62,662 nt of DNA from an uncultured Gammaproteobacteria bacterium (GCA_947259075.1 CAMYKQ010000021.1:1-62662); one strand, 5' to 3'. Numbered from the stretch's first letter, positions 37,991-47,402 are shown. The notes: a model not told the origin generated them from the sequence alone. A program made the numbers and translations.

Positions 37991-38023
37991 CTGTCACACT
38001 GTTGTCATGCCCTTGTCATCTGG
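37991..38023 (+). promoter_or_regulatory. Candidate PhoB box (three 11-bp repeats) upstream of the pyruvate kinase gene
   Basis: CTGTCACACTG (37991-38001), TTGTCATGCCC (38002-38012) and TTGTCATCTGG (38013-38023) adjoin in 11-bp phase, 9 nt after the CHAD stop codon. GATAAG at 38028-38033 may be the -10. A 160-nt leader to the next gene holds one small inverted repeat (ATGATC/GATCAT, 38102-38122). Confidence 0.65.
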
Positions 38024-38193
38024 GCCAGATAAGCTACGTGAGGTTTTAGTTTGAAGGCTAGGCAAGATATGCATCTCGTCGCCAGTTACGGCAATGAGTG
38101 GATGATCATGCCATGCGATCATCTATTGTTTCGTCCATGAAAACCCAGGGACGAGAATGGTGAGATTCTGCCGCAATTGCATATACATCGCTC

Positions 38194-40029
38194 ATGGATG
38201 ATGTCATGAATCACTCGCTCGAGCTCCCCTCCTTGAGTCTGCCTGCCCGGCTCACCGCCTTGCGCGCCGAGATTCAGGCCGAGGCCCAGTCGATCCTCGC
38301 GCAATACATGGGCGAGTGCAGCCCAATAGAGTTGGCGGCCCATCCCAGCGCGATAAATCTTGCCCATTATTTAGCGTTGCGCCGCCGCGACCTGCGCTCG
38401 CTGCAGGAGGATTTGGCCGAGGCGGGCGTCTCTTCCCTCGGACGTTGTGAATCCCACGTGATGGCCACCCTCGACCAGGTGATTGCGATACTTCAGCACG
38501 GTTATCGCCCGCCCCTGCGCGGCAGCGATGTACGGTATCCTAGCTATCGGGAAGGTAAGTCGCTGCTCGAACACAACACCCGGCGCCTTTTCGGTCCGAG
38601 TGATCGCGAGCGGACGGCGCGCATCATGGTGACGCTGCCGACGGAGGCGGCCTTCGACCCCGCCCTGATCGAGGAGTTGATGGCCAAGGGTATGAATTGC
38701 GCGCGCATCAATTGCGCCCATGACGACCGCGTCACGTGGCGGGCGATGGTCGATAACATTATTCATGCGCGACAGGCCACGGGTAAGAAATGCGCGATTT
38801 TGATGGACCTGGCCGGTCAAAAGATCCGCACCCGAATGCCGGCCGCCCAAGGCGCGGGACTCAAACTCAAGGTGACACGCAACGGCCAGGCCGTCGAACC
38901 TGCGCTGCTTGCCTTGGTGCGCGCGGAGGCGAACGACCCCGTGGATGCGCGCGCGTGGTTGGCCGTGTCCGCCGCCGTGCATGGGCGCATGGCAATCGGC
39001 GATCGGCTTGTTTTCACCGATGCCCGGGGCAAGCCCCGCCAGATCGATATCGTCGCGCAGGGCGAGGATGGCGAGTGGATCGGCGCCTGCGCCCAGAACG
39101 CCGTGATCAATGCCGATACGCGTTGCGTGGTGCAGCGCCGTGACGCGCTGGCGCAATTTTCGCCCGTGTGTGAATTGAGCGTGGCGCGCCTTCCGGCGCG
39201 GACCCGGCCGCGGCGGCTCTTCGTGGGTGATCGGCTGCTGTTGTGTCGCGAGCTGGACCCCCAAGACAACGGCCCGCCGCGTGTCGGCTGCACCCATCCC
39301 CGGGTACTGGAGCAATTGCGCCCCGGTCATGCGGTGTGGTTCGACGATGGCAAGCTCGGCACGGTGGTGGAACATGTCGACGCGCAATGCGCCGCCTTGC
39401 GCGTGGTGCAGGGGCGCCCTGCGGGCGTCAAGCTGCGCGATGACAAGGGGATCAACTTCCCCGATCTCCACCTGCACGTGCCTTGTCTGACCGATAAGGA
39501 CCTCGACGACCTCGACTTCGTTTGTGAACATGCCGACATGGTGGGCTTTTCCTTCGTCCAGTCCGGCCGTGACATGAAGGCGTTGATCAAGGCCCTGGCC
39601 GAACGCGGGGCCGGACATTTGAGTGTCATCGCCAAGATCGAGACCCAGGTGGCGGTGAGGAACCTGCCCGAGATCATTCTGACAACCTTGCCCCATCACT
39701 GCTTCGGGGTCATGATTGCCCGCGGTGATCTCGCCGTCGAACTCGGCGGTGAACGTCTTGCGGAGATTCAAGAAGAGCTCATGTGGCTGTGCGAGGCGGC
39801 GCATGTGCCGGTGATCTGGGCCACGCAGGTGTTGGAAGGTCTCACCAAACAAGGTGTCTCTAGCCGTCCGGAACTGACCGATGCCGCCATGTCGGGGCGC
39901 GCCGAGTGTGTCATGCTCAACAAGGGGGCCTATCTGCCCCGCGCCGTGAATGTCTTGGATTCCATCCTCACCCGCATGCAAGACCACCAACATAAGAAGG
40001 TCTCGCGCATGCGGGCCTTGCATTGGTAG
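38194..40029 (+). CDS. Divergent pyruvate kinase-like protein
   Basis: A 611-residue protein. The pyruvate kinase barrel is split: RTARIMVTLPTEAAFDPALI and MNCARINCAHDD (~130-190), then a long B-domain-like insert (~210-410), then the catalytic half with LSVIAKIETQVAV (general acid/base Lys), MIARGDLAVELGGERL, and VIWATQVLEGL. Several normally invariant positions differ: DTKGPEIR reads DLAGQKIR and MLSGETA reads MLNKGAY. The C-terminal regulatory domain is missing, and ~130 N-terminal residues are extra. It would make ATP and pyruvate from PEP if active; activity is uncertain. The PhoB-like site upstream and ppx downstream tie it to phosphate metabolism. Confidence 0.8.
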   Translation: MDDVMNHSLELPSLSLPARLTALRAEIQAEAQSILAQYMGECSPIELAAHPSAINLAHYLALRRRDLRSLQEDLAEAGVSSLGRCESHVMATLDQVIAILQHGYRPPLRGSDVRYPSYREGKSLLEHNTRRLFGPSDRERTARIMVTLPTEAAFDPALIEELMAKGMNCARINCAHDDRVTWRAMVDNIIHARQATGKKCAILMDLAGQKIRTRMPAAQGAGLKLKVTRNGQAVEPALLALVRAEANDPVDARAWLAVSAAVHGRMAIGDRLVFTDARGKPRQIDIVAQGEDGEWIGACAQNAVINADTRCVVQRRDALAQFSPVCELSVARLPARTRPRRLFVGDRLLLCRELDPQDNGPPRVGCTHPRVLEQLRPGHAVWFDDGKLGTVVEHVDAQCAALRVVQGRPAGVKLRDDKGINFPDLHLHVPCLTDKDLDDLDFVCEHADMVGFSFVQSGRDMKALIKALAERGAGHLSVIAKIETQVAVRNLPEIILTTLPHHCFGVMIARGDLAVELGGERLAEIQEELMWLCEAAHVPVIWATQVLEGLTKQGVSSRPELTDAAMSGRAECVMLNKGAYLPRAVNVLDSILTRMQDHQHKKVSRMRALHW

Positions 40030-40131
40030 TCCGCGCCGTTCTCGCGCATGCGTGGTTTACTGAGCCGCGTCAATCCGGCTACACTTCAAAGACGCGCTCC
40101 GCGTGTATGCATAAGGACGTCGAGACGCACA

Positions 40132-41628
40132 GTGCCAAAGAAGTCATATGATTTTGCCGCGGCCCTCGATCTCGGTTCCAACAGTTTTCACATGATCGTG
40201 GCGCGCCTGCAAAATGGCCAGCCCGTGATCATTGATCGCATCCGCGAGATGGTGCGTCTGGCCGAGGGCACGGATCACGACGGCGCCATCCAGGTTTCGG
40301 CGCAGAAACGCGCGCTCGATTGCCTTAAGCGCCTCGGTCAGCGTCTCGCGGGTTTCCCCGCTGGTAGCGTGCGGGTGGTGGGTACCAATACCTTGCGTAA
40401 TGCCGTGAATGCCGGACCCTTCCTCGCGGAGGCGGAGCGGGTGCTGGGGCACCCCATCGACATCATCTCCGGCGTGGAGGAGGCGCGCCTGATCTATATC
40501 GGCGTCGCCCACAGCCTGGCCGGCAATGAGCAGCAGCGCCTCGTCATGGACATCGGCGGCAGTAGCACGGAGATCATCGTCGGCACCGGTCACGAGCCCC
40601 GTTACATGGAAAGCATGGAGATGGGCTGCGTCACCCTGACCCAGCATTATTTCCCCGACGGCAATATCACGTCTCGGCGGATCGAGAAGGCGCGCATCTT
40701 CGCCCACACCGAACTCAAACCCCATATCAGCACGTTCCGGCGCCTGGGCTGGCAGGAGGCGATCGGCACCTCGGGGACGATCCGTGCGGTGAAGAAGGTC
40801 GTTACCGCCGCCGGCTGGACCGGCGGCAAGATCACCTCCGAGTCGCTCAGACGGCTGTTGGCCGTACTCGCTGAGCGGCAACAGATCGCCAATATCGAAT
40901 TAGAAGGCTTGAGCGCGGAGCGCGCGCCGGTGTTTATCGGTGGCTTGATCATTTTATTGGCGAGCTTCGAGGCCTTGGACATCCAGTCGATGGCGGTTTC
41001 CGACGGGGCCTTGCGCGAGGGTTTATTGTACGACCTCATGGGACGTATACAGGACGAGGATACCCGCGGCCGCAGCATCGCCCATCTGGCGCAACGTTAT
41101 CATGCCGATGTGGCGCAGGCGCAACGCGTCACCCAATCGACCCTGCATGCCCTGAAGCAAGTCTCGGCGAACTGGGGGCTGGACCCGGACGAGGCCGGCC
41201 ATTGGCTGAGCTGGGCCGCGCAGTTGCACGAGATCGGCCTGGATATCGCTCATAGCCGTTATCACCATCACGGCGCCTACATCATCGAGAATTGTGATCT
41301 GGCGGGTTTCTCCCAGCAGGAACAGCGTCTGCTGGCGGCCTTGGTGCGCAGCCATCGCCGCAAATTGCCCTTGAAGTCGTATAAAGATCTGCCTAAACGT
41401 GCCGCCAATCTGCTGCCCAAGCTCGCGGTGCTGCTGCGCTTGGGCGTGATACTCAATCGCGGCCACGGTCCGCAGGCCCCTTGCAACTTCGTGCTCCAGG
41501 TCAACGATAAACGCATTAAATTGAAATTTCCCTCGGGCTGTTTGAAAGAGCAGCCCCTCACCCGCGCCGACCTTGAACTAGAGGCGGAATATCTTTACGC
41601 GGCCGGTTTCGCCCTCGAGGTGGCTTGA
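40132..41628 (+). CDS. ppx: Exopolyphosphatase Ppx (Ppx/GppA family)
   Basis: Ppx releases phosphate from the ends of polyphosphate; the family also includes pppGpp phosphatases. The 498-residue protein has DLGSNSFHMIVARL (phosphate-1), VVGTNTLRNAVNAGPFL, the catalytic Glu region GVEEARLIYIGVAH, VMDIGGSSTEIIVGTG (phosphate-2) and a C-terminal HD-like domain (~310-498). The length fits Ppx better than a short GppA. The frame is open to 40048; GTG 40132, with GAGA at good spacing, gives an E. coli-like N-terminus. It is 102 nt after the kinase-like gene and convergent with ppk. Confidence 0.92.
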   Translation: MPKKSYDFAAALDLGSNSFHMIVARLQNGQPVIIDRIREMVRLAEGTDHDGAIQVSAQKRALDCLKRLGQRLAGFPAGSVRVVGTNTLRNAVNAGPFLAEAERVLGHPIDIISGVEEARLIYIGVAHSLAGNEQQRLVMDIGGSSTEIIVGTGHEPRYMESMEMGCVTLTQHYFPDGNITSRRIEKARIFAHTELKPHISTFRRLGWQEAIGTSGTIRAVKKVVTAAGWTGGKITSESLRRLLAVLAERQQIANIELEGLSAERAPVFIGGLIILLASFEALDIQSMAVSDGALREGLLYDLMGRIQDEDTRGRSIAHLAQRYHADVAQAQRVTQSTLHALKQVSANWGLDPDEAGHWLSWAAQLHEIGLDIAHSRYHHHGAYIIENCDLAGFSQQEQRLLAALVRSHRRKLPLKSYKDLPKRAANLLPKLAVLLRLGVILNRGHGPQAPCNFVLQVNDKRIKLKFPSGCLKEQPLTRADLELEAEYLYAAGFALEVA

Positions 41629-41664
41629 GTCGCGCCCGGTGCCGCTGGCCGCGTCGCGCGCGGT

Positions 41665-43764
41665 TTACTGCCCATCCCCGGCCGGGGCGTCACCCGTGAA
41701 GAGGGCAAGCAGGGCTTCTTGCGCGGAGAACGCGGCTTGTTTCTCCTTTGGCGAACTGAGGTGATAGGTGCCGTCGGCGGACAATAACCACGCCTGGCAG
41801 TTGTCACGCAGATACCATTGCAGATCCTCGATTATGCGCCGGCGCAGGCCTTTATTCTCCACGGGGAAGCACAGCTCCACGCGGCGGAACATATTGCGCT
41901 CCATCCAATCGGCGCTGGAGCCATAGACCTGCTCGTCGCCATTGTTAAGGAAATAGAAGACACGGGTATGTTCCAAAAAGCGGCCGATGATGGAGCGCAC
42001 GCGGATCCGCTGCGAGACGCCGGCCACGCCGGGCCGCAGCGCGCACATGCCGCGTACGATGAGATCGATTTCCACGCCGGCGCGCGAGGCCTGATAGAGG
42101 GCCTGGATCAATTGTGGTTCGATCAAGGCGTTGACCTTGATGATGATGCGGGCCGGCCGGCCGGTGGCGGCGTGCTCGGCCTCGCGCGCGATTTTGCGTA
42201 GCAGGCCCTGGTGCAGGGTGAAAGGTGAATGCAGCAGGCGATTGAGCTTGGCCACCTTACCGAGACTGGTGAGCTGGTTGAAGACCTTGTGCACATCATC
42301 GCCGAGGTATTTCCTGCAACTCAACAGGCCGTAATCCGTGTAGAGCCGCGCGGTGCGCGGATGATAATTGCCGGTTGCCAGGTGCACGTAATGGCGCAGG
42401 CGTTTGCCTTCGCGCCGCACCACCAGGATCATCTTCGCGTGGGTCTTGTAACCGACCACGCCGTAGGTGACATGCGCGCCGGCCCGCTGCAAGCGGGTCG
42501 CCACGGCGACGTTTGCCTCCTCATCGAAGCGGGCGCGCAGCTCGATGATCACGGTGATCTCTTTGCCCGCCTGCGCCGCCTTGACTAGTGCCTCGACGAT
42601 GGCCGAGTCGGGCCCGCTGCGGTACAGCGTCTGTTTGATTGCCAGGACATGAGGGTCGGCCGCCGCCTGGCGCACGAAGTCGATGACGGGCAAAAAGGAG
42701 GCGAAAGGGTGGTGCAGCAGGATATCGTGTTTGGCAATGGCTTTAAACAAATCCTCGTTCAGCAATTGCTTGGGTATCGCCGGGCTGAAGGCGGGGTATT
42801 TCAACTCGGGACGGTCGCAGAGTTCGTAGATGCCCTGCAGCCGGCTGAGGTTCACCGGCCCTGCCACTTGATAGACGTCGCCTTGTTCGATGTTGAGCTG
42901 TTCGCGCAGATAGGCGATCACCTCCGGCGGGCAGTTGTGCGCCACCTCCAGGCGCACCGACTCGCCATAATGACGCGTCAAGAGCTCACCCTCCACCGCA
43001 CGCAACAGGTCGTCGATCTCCTCCTCGTCGACGAACAGGTCGCTGTTGCGCGTGACGCGGAATTGATAAAAACCCGCCATGTTCATGCCATGAAAGAGGT
43101 CGTCGGCATGGGCGTGTATGGTGGAGGATAGAAAGACGAAATCGTGGGGGCCGCCGCGGGTCTCTTCCGGTGGCAGTTGTATCACGCGTGGCAGGGCGCG
43201 CGGCGCCGAGAGCATGGCCAGGCCGCTGTTACGTCCGAAGGCGTCCTTGCCGGCCAGGCTGACCATGAAGTTGAGGCTTTTGTTGAGGATGCGGGGAAAT
43301 GGGTGCGCCGGGTCCAGGCCCAGGGGGCTGAGCACCGGTTGCAGCGCCTCTTTGAAATATTTACGCAGCCACGCTTCTTGTTTCTTGTTCCAATCGCCGC
43401 GGCGGATGAAGCGTATGCCTTCGGCCGCTAGCGCGGGCAGCAGCAGTTCGTTCAAGGTGCGGTATTGCTCGTCGACCAGCGCATGGGCGCGGGCTTCGAT
43501 CACCTTGAGGACCTCGGCGGCCGTCATGGCGTCCGGCCCGGTTTCGGTGGCGCCCAGCTTGGCCTTTTGCTTGAGGGCCGCCACGCGGATTTCGAAAAAC
43601 TCGTCGAGGTTGCTGCTGGCGATGCACAAGAAACGCAGGCGTTCCAGCAAAGGCACGCGTACATCCTGCGCCTGCGCCAGCACCCTGCGGTTGAATTCGA
43701 GCAGGCTGAGGTCGCGGTTGAGGTAGAGTTCGGGGTGTTTGAGATCGACGGCATTCATGCGCAT
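41665..43764 (-). CDS. ppk: Polyphosphate kinase 1
   Basis: Ppk1 polymerises the terminal phosphate of ATP into polyphosphate. The 699-residue protein has the N-domain YLNRDLSLLEFNRRVL and ASSNLDEFFEIRVA, then the two PLD-like catalytic halves: GYKTHAKMILVVRREG carries the autophosphorylated His, and GRFLEHTRVFYFLNNG the second His. LATGNYHPRTARLYTDYG and YGSSADWMERNM are also typical. ATG 43764 follows CAGG and lies just downstream of a PhoB-box promoter; the 43782 start would overlap the -10. It converges with ppx. Confidence 0.97.
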   Translation of the reverse strand: MRMNAVDLKHPELYLNRDLSLLEFNRRVLAQAQDVRVPLLERLRFLCIASSNLDEFFEIRVAALKQKAKLGATETGPDAMTAAEVLKVIEARAHALVDEQYRTLNELLLPALAAEGIRFIRRGDWNKKQEAWLRKYFKEALQPVLSPLGLDPAHPFPRILNKSLNFMVSLAGKDAFGRNSGLAMLSAPRALPRVIQLPPEETRGGPHDFVFLSSTIHAHADDLFHGMNMAGFYQFRVTRNSDLFVDEEEIDDLLRAVEGELLTRHYGESVRLEVAHNCPPEVIAYLREQLNIEQGDVYQVAGPVNLSRLQGIYELCDRPELKYPAFSPAIPKQLLNEDLFKAIAKHDILLHHPFASFLPVIDFVRQAAADPHVLAIKQTLYRSGPDSAIVEALVKAAQAGKEITVIIELRARFDEEANVAVATRLQRAGAHVTYGVVGYKTHAKMILVVRREGKRLRHYVHLATGNYHPRTARLYTDYGLLSCRKYLGDDVHKVFNQLTSLGKVAKLNRLLHSPFTLHQGLLRKIAREAEHAATGRPARIIIKVNALIEPQLIQALYQASRAGVEIDLIVRGMCALRPGVAGVSQRIRVRSIIGRFLEHTRVFYFLNNGDEQVYGSSADWMERNMFRRVELCFPVENKGLRRRIIEDLQWYLRDNCQAWLLSADGTYHLSSPKEKQAAFSAQEALLALFTGDAPAGDGQ

Positions 43765-43781
43765 GGTTACCTGCCCGGGCA

Positions 43782-43815
43782 ATGATACCCCGGCATTGTG
43801 AAGCTTCCGTGACAG
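43782..43815 (-). promoter_or_regulatory. Candidate PhoB box and -10 of ppk
   Basis: Read on the minus strand: CTGTCACGGAA (43815-43805), GCTTCACAATG (43804-43794), six bases, then TATCAT (43787-43782). The box-to-hexamer gap resembles known PhoB-dependent promoters. The second half-site is weak. The leader to the ATG would be only about 10 nt. Confidence 0.5.
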
Positions 43816-44005
43816 GCTGGCGTCGTTGCGCCGCCATGACGCGTTGTCGCAGTTCGAGGTGTGGTTTAAGTCAAAATGTGATTCCGCCGCCGGTACGACT
43901 TGTACTCGGGTGGCCCTGCTGATTGCTGTACCCCCCGCCCTCGGCCAGCTGCAATGAGTCCGACAGGCTCCTGGGTGGGGGTGATAGCTTCGACTTTACT
44001 ATTAG

Positions 44006-44140
44006 GGGCACAATTTTGACTTCGATCCCTGCCTTATCGGTGCACTCATGCTTGCCCAAGTGCCTGAACCCACCACCTTGGCGCTCATGGGCCTGGGTTT
44101 GCTGGGTTTCGGTTTCAGCAGACGGAATAAGTCCCACTGA
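44006..44140 (+). pseudogene. 3' remnant of a PEP-CTERM protein gene
   Basis: The last ~30 codons encode VPEPTTLALMGLGLLG followed by FGFSRRNKSH and a stop: the PEP motif, hydrophobic helix and basic tail that exosortase recognises. The frame is closed by a stop at 44003 and has no signal peptide or body, so this looks like the tail of a lost gene. A terminator follows directly. The rest of 43816-44381 holds no gene I can support. Confidence 0.7.
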
Positions 44141-44160
44141 CCGATCCGGATCGGTTGTAA

Positions 44161-44191
44161 AAAAAGCCCGGCCATTCGCCGGGTTTTTTTT
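44161..44191 (+). terminator. Rho-independent terminator
   Basis: CCCGGC (44167-44172), loop CATTC, GCCGGG (44178-44183), followed by eight T. It lies 20 nt after the PEP-CTERM remnant and was presumably its terminator. An A-run precedes it, so it could act on both strands. Confidence 0.88.
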
Positions 44192-44381
44192 ATTCCAGAT
44201 TGGCCCGGACAGGTCCCTGCCAAGTACATCTGTCCGGTTATTGTTGCTATATCTATCTAGGTAGTTGTACCCGTGCTGCGCCTCTTAGAGCCATGATCAA
44301 TATATTATTATTAAAGTTTTTCTATCACGTTGCCGAAGTGTAAATCGAGCGAAGTCGAAGACACATTAAGGGAGCCCAATC

Positions 44382-45077
44382 ATGATCAAGAAAATAGTAC
44401 TTTTGGTTTGTATGACCGTTGTCCTTCCCGCGCAAGCCGCCCTGGATGAACAGACGGCAAAGGAATTGTCCGCCGATTTTGCTGCGGCTGTGAGTGCCGC
44501 TACGGGCGTGATTAGTGGTTTACAGCAGGAAATCAGTTCCGGCGCCTTGGCTGAGGAAAAGGTCGAGAAGAATGCATTTCTTAACGCCTTCCAAGATAAG
44601 TTTAAGTCAGCAACCGGAAAAACCTATGATACTCAGGTGCCTGGAATTATGGGCGAATATCGGACAAATCTGCAGACGGCCATTGCTCAGGTTATCAGTG
44701 AATTCCGCAAAGATATGCTGAAAGGCGGGCAGGACGCCTTCGTCCCCGCCTTTTTTCGCGCACAAATGCTCAGCCGATTCAATCGCACTATGGGCGGTAA
44801 GCTGAGTGGGCATGTGACTAACTCCGATGACATGTTGATCAACACGGACTCTGCAGTCGATTTTGTATTGGAAGGCTCGCCACTTAAGGAGGCCGTTGCG
44901 GATTTATTGAAGCAAAAAAGTGTCACCGGTGTAGACAAGGTGATCAAGGGACATTACATGAGTTTCCGTCCCATGAAACTGCAAGAATCCTGTGTCGCCT
45001 GTCATGGTCGTAACGGGGTGCAACAGCAAGTTGGTGAGTTTGGCGGTGCGCTAGTAGTTGATGTCCCCTTGCTATAA
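44382..45077 (+). CDS. Periplasmic DUF3365 (Tll0287-like) haem-binding protein
   Basis: A 231-residue exported protein with a signal peptide (MIKKIVLLVCMTVVLPAQAA), a helical domain, and a C-terminal c-type haem motif CVACHG near residue 207. The stretch GHYMSFRPMKLQESC is typical of DUF3365, a haem domain related to Tll0287 and to sensor domains, for which redox sensing has been proposed. The ribosome-binding site AAGGGAG precedes the ATG. A chemotaxis receptor gene follows within 56 nt, so a sensory partnership is possible (inference). Confidence 0.85.
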   Translation: MIKKIVLLVCMTVVLPAQAALDEQTAKELSADFAAAVSAATGVISGLQQEISSGALAEEKVEKNAFLNAFQDKFKSATGKTYDTQVPGIMGEYRTNLQTAIAQVISEFRKDMLKGGQDAFVPAFFRAQMLSRFNRTMGGKLSGHVTNSDDMLINTDSAVDFVLEGSPLKEAVADLLKQKSVTGVDKVIKGHYMSFRPMKLQESCVACHGRNGVQQQVGEFGGALVVDVPLL

Positions 45078-45132
45078 ATATTGAGGGAAGACCGGGTGTC
45101 GGAACCGTATATCAGCGTTGATAGGTTGTGGG

Positions 45133-46758
45133 ATGGCCATGTCCTTTAAAGCACGCCTATATTGCCTAAGCGGATTACTCTTGCTGTTATCAGCCATCAA
45201 TATTTCATACCTGGCCAGTAAGTCGTGGGAATCAGAAAAGCTGTTGAAAAAACAAGTCGTAGTGCTCAAGAAGTTTGAGGTGCTGCAAGTACTCCTCTTG
45301 CGCGTCAGTGAGTTCAAGTCTTCATCGCTTGCCTGGGCGCTGACGCGTCGCAGTAATGAAGAACAAGTATTCGCCCAAGCAAAAGAGGGTGCCTTGGCGG
45401 TGGCGAATTCCTTGGAGCAGGCGGGTTATGGCGGGGTCGCGGAAGAATTGAATGGCCAAATCATACGCTATGCCGAGTTGATGGATGAGGTGCGGGTTGG
45501 ATTGCGCAGTCCGAACCGTAATCCTGCTATCGCGGTTTATTATAACGAGGCCGAACCCTTGAGCGAGAATATCAAGCAGACGGTATCGAGCTTGAATCAA
45601 AATATTAATAAGCAAGCCGCCACCCTTGATCAGCAGATCAGGAGGAACAATCAAAGTATAATTAACTCCGCAGCATTCCTGCTTATCGTATCCATTGCGC
45701 TAGGCGCCACGTTATCTATCGTGTTCGTGCGCTCGCTCGTCACGCCTATCAACCGCCTGCGTGCAACAATAGAGCAAGCAGAAAGGGATTCTAACCTCAT
45801 GCTGCGTTGTGATGTTCACGCCAAGCATGAAGTCGGCACTATCGCCAGATCATTAAATAGAATGCTGGAGAAATTTAATCGGGCACTGGTCGAATCAACT
45901 GCGTCAGCTACGCAAGTGGCGTCCGCCTCTCATGAAGTAAGCGTTGTGGCGGATCAAGCGCAAATTAGTTTGCAGTCTCAGAGGGCGAAGTTAAGTGATA
46001 TTGCTTTGGCCATATCCGAGCTGTCATCTCATGCCGGAGATGTGGTTGAAAAAGTTGCGCACGCGACAGAATCGGCTGCTGAGGCTAATGACTTGGTGAA
46101 ACAAAGTCAGTCGGTGGTTAATGCTACTGTAATATCAGTGGAAGATGTCGCCCGTAAGTTGGATGTCGCGGTGCATGTTATAGATCAGTTCGACGACGCC
46201 AGCAAGAAAATTGGTTCTGTTATTAAGGCCATTGAAGACATCGCCAATCAAACTAATTTATTAGCACTTAATGCTTCGATTGAGGCGGCGCGCGCAGGGG
46301 CTGAGGGTAGAGGATTTGCGGTGGTAGCTACAGAGGTGCGTGAATTGGCAGGTAAGGTTCAACTCTCGGTTGGAGACATTCGCGCCAGCGTACAGTTATT
46401 GCAGGAAAGCGCGGCCAGCGCTATCGACGTGATGCGTCAGGGTGATGACACGGCCAAAACCGCGACAAAACAGGCCTTATTAACCAAGGAAGCCCTAAGC
46501 AAAATCATGGTGGCCATCGAGGCCATAAGCGGAATGAATACGCAGGTATTACATACCGTCAATGAGCAGGCCCACATTGCCAGTGATATAGACGCAATGC
46601 TGGCTAAGGTCAGTACTGAATCAGAAGAAACTTCAGTTGGCTCAATGCAGATAGCGTCTGCCGCCAGTGAGTTGGCGGAATTATCCAGTCAGATGTTGCG
46701 GTCGGTGAGGGAATTCAAGATTGACGATCAACTACCTAAAACAGGCTCAATGGGCTAA
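45133..46758 (+). CDS. Methyl-accepting chemotaxis protein
   Basis: A 541-residue chemoreceptor. A membrane segment at ~8-26 ([15 protein letters not shown]), a helical-bundle periplasmic domain (~27-185), a second membrane segment (~187-207) and a HAMP domain beginning [17 protein letters not shown] lead into the cytoplasmic coiled coil. The signalling tip is seen in [20 protein letters not shown] and [16 protein letters not shown]. No C-terminal pentapeptide for CheR/CheB docking is seen. Start candidates are ATG 45133 and 45139. It is likely co-transcribed with the DUF3365 haem gene. Confidence 0.93.
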   Translation: MAMSFKARLYCLSGLLLLLSAINISYLASKSWESEKLLKKQVVVLKKFEVLQVLLLRVSEFKSSSLAWALTRRSNEEQVFAQAKEGALAVANSLEQAGYGGVAEELNGQIIRYAELMDEVRVGLRSPNRNPAIAVYYNEAEPLSENIKQTVSSLNQNINKQAATLDQQIRRNNQSIINSAAFLLIVSIALGATLSIVFVRSLVTPINRLRATIEQAERDSNLMLRCDVHAKHEVGTIARSLNRMLEKFNRALVESTASATQVASASHEVSVVADQAQISLQSQRAKLSDIALAISELSSHAGDVVEKVAHATESAAEANDLVKQSQSVVNATVISVEDVARKLDVAVHVIDQFDDASKKIGSVIKAIEDIANQTNLLALNASIEAARAGAEGRGFAVVATEVRELAGKVQLSVGDIRASVQLLQESAASAIDVMRQGDDTAKTATKQALLTKEALSKIMVAIEAISGMNTQVLHTVNEQAHIASDIDAMLAKVSTESEETSVGSMQIASAASELAELSSQMLRSVREFKIDDQLPKTGSMG

Positions 46759-46976
46759 GCATAGTTGTAATTCTTGGCTCTCCTTCCGATAAGGTGGAGC
46801 CGGGTATGCGAGCCATGCATGATGGCACATTGTAGCGATATCTAAGATGTGGATGAGGGCCGATAAAAAGTGTTGTTCTGCGTCGGTCCGCCTCCTGTGT
46901 CAGGGTGTTCATTGCCGTGTTTGCTGGCTGTTGGGCATGGAGGCTTCGATAGTGTGGGATGGAAGTTTGTGCGCGG

Positions 46977-47402
46977 CTAATTGCTGAGGAATAAGGCCCC
47001 AATGCCAAACAGGGCAGCGGCCAGTCCCGCGGCGAATATCAGCCAATCGTCGCGTCCGGCACTTTTATCGAGTGTCATATTTTCGGGCTGGGCCGGATCG
47101 CAATAGACCGGCACCGTCGTATCCGCGGGAAATTTCTCGAGATGGGCCTGAACGAATTCCTGGCCCGGCGGCGTGCCCTCCGCCATTTTTATTTCGTGAC
47201 GGTAGGTCTTGCCGTTGATCACGTAATTGCAGAACACCCGTAGAGTCGGATCCTCGCCCTCATGTGCGTGTTCAATACTGGCCATGGTGGCCGGCCAGTT
47301 GCGCCGCAGCCGCGCCTTGTGTAGCAGAAACAAACCGCATAGGGCGGTGATGAGGCCTGTGAGGGTGAACAGGCTCAGGATGATGACATAGGGGTTAAAC
47401 AT
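46977..47402 (-). CDS. DUF3592 domain-containing membrane protein
   Basis: A 141-residue protein with membrane helices at both ends (IILSLFTLTGLITALCGLFLL and the LIFAAGLAAALFGIGALFL region). Between them lies a beta-rich domain, VFCNYVINGKTYRHE and VPVYCDPAQPENMTL, characteristic of DUF3592. Function is unknown. It stands alone, convergent with the chemoreceptor gene; the 218 nt between them hold no gene I can support. Confidence 0.8.
   Translation of the reverse strand: MFNPYVIILSLFTLTGLITALCGLFLLHKARLRRNWPATMASIEHAHEGEDPTLRVFCNYVINGKTYRHEIKMAEGTPPGQEFVQAHLEKFPADTTVPVYCDPAQPENMTLDKSAGRDDWLIFAAGLAAALFGIGALFLSN

Noticed and set aside
38371-40023. 550-codon antisense frame opposite the pyruvate kinase-like gene
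   Set aside because: His-rich shadow; the plus strand carries recognisable pyruvate kinase motifs throughout.
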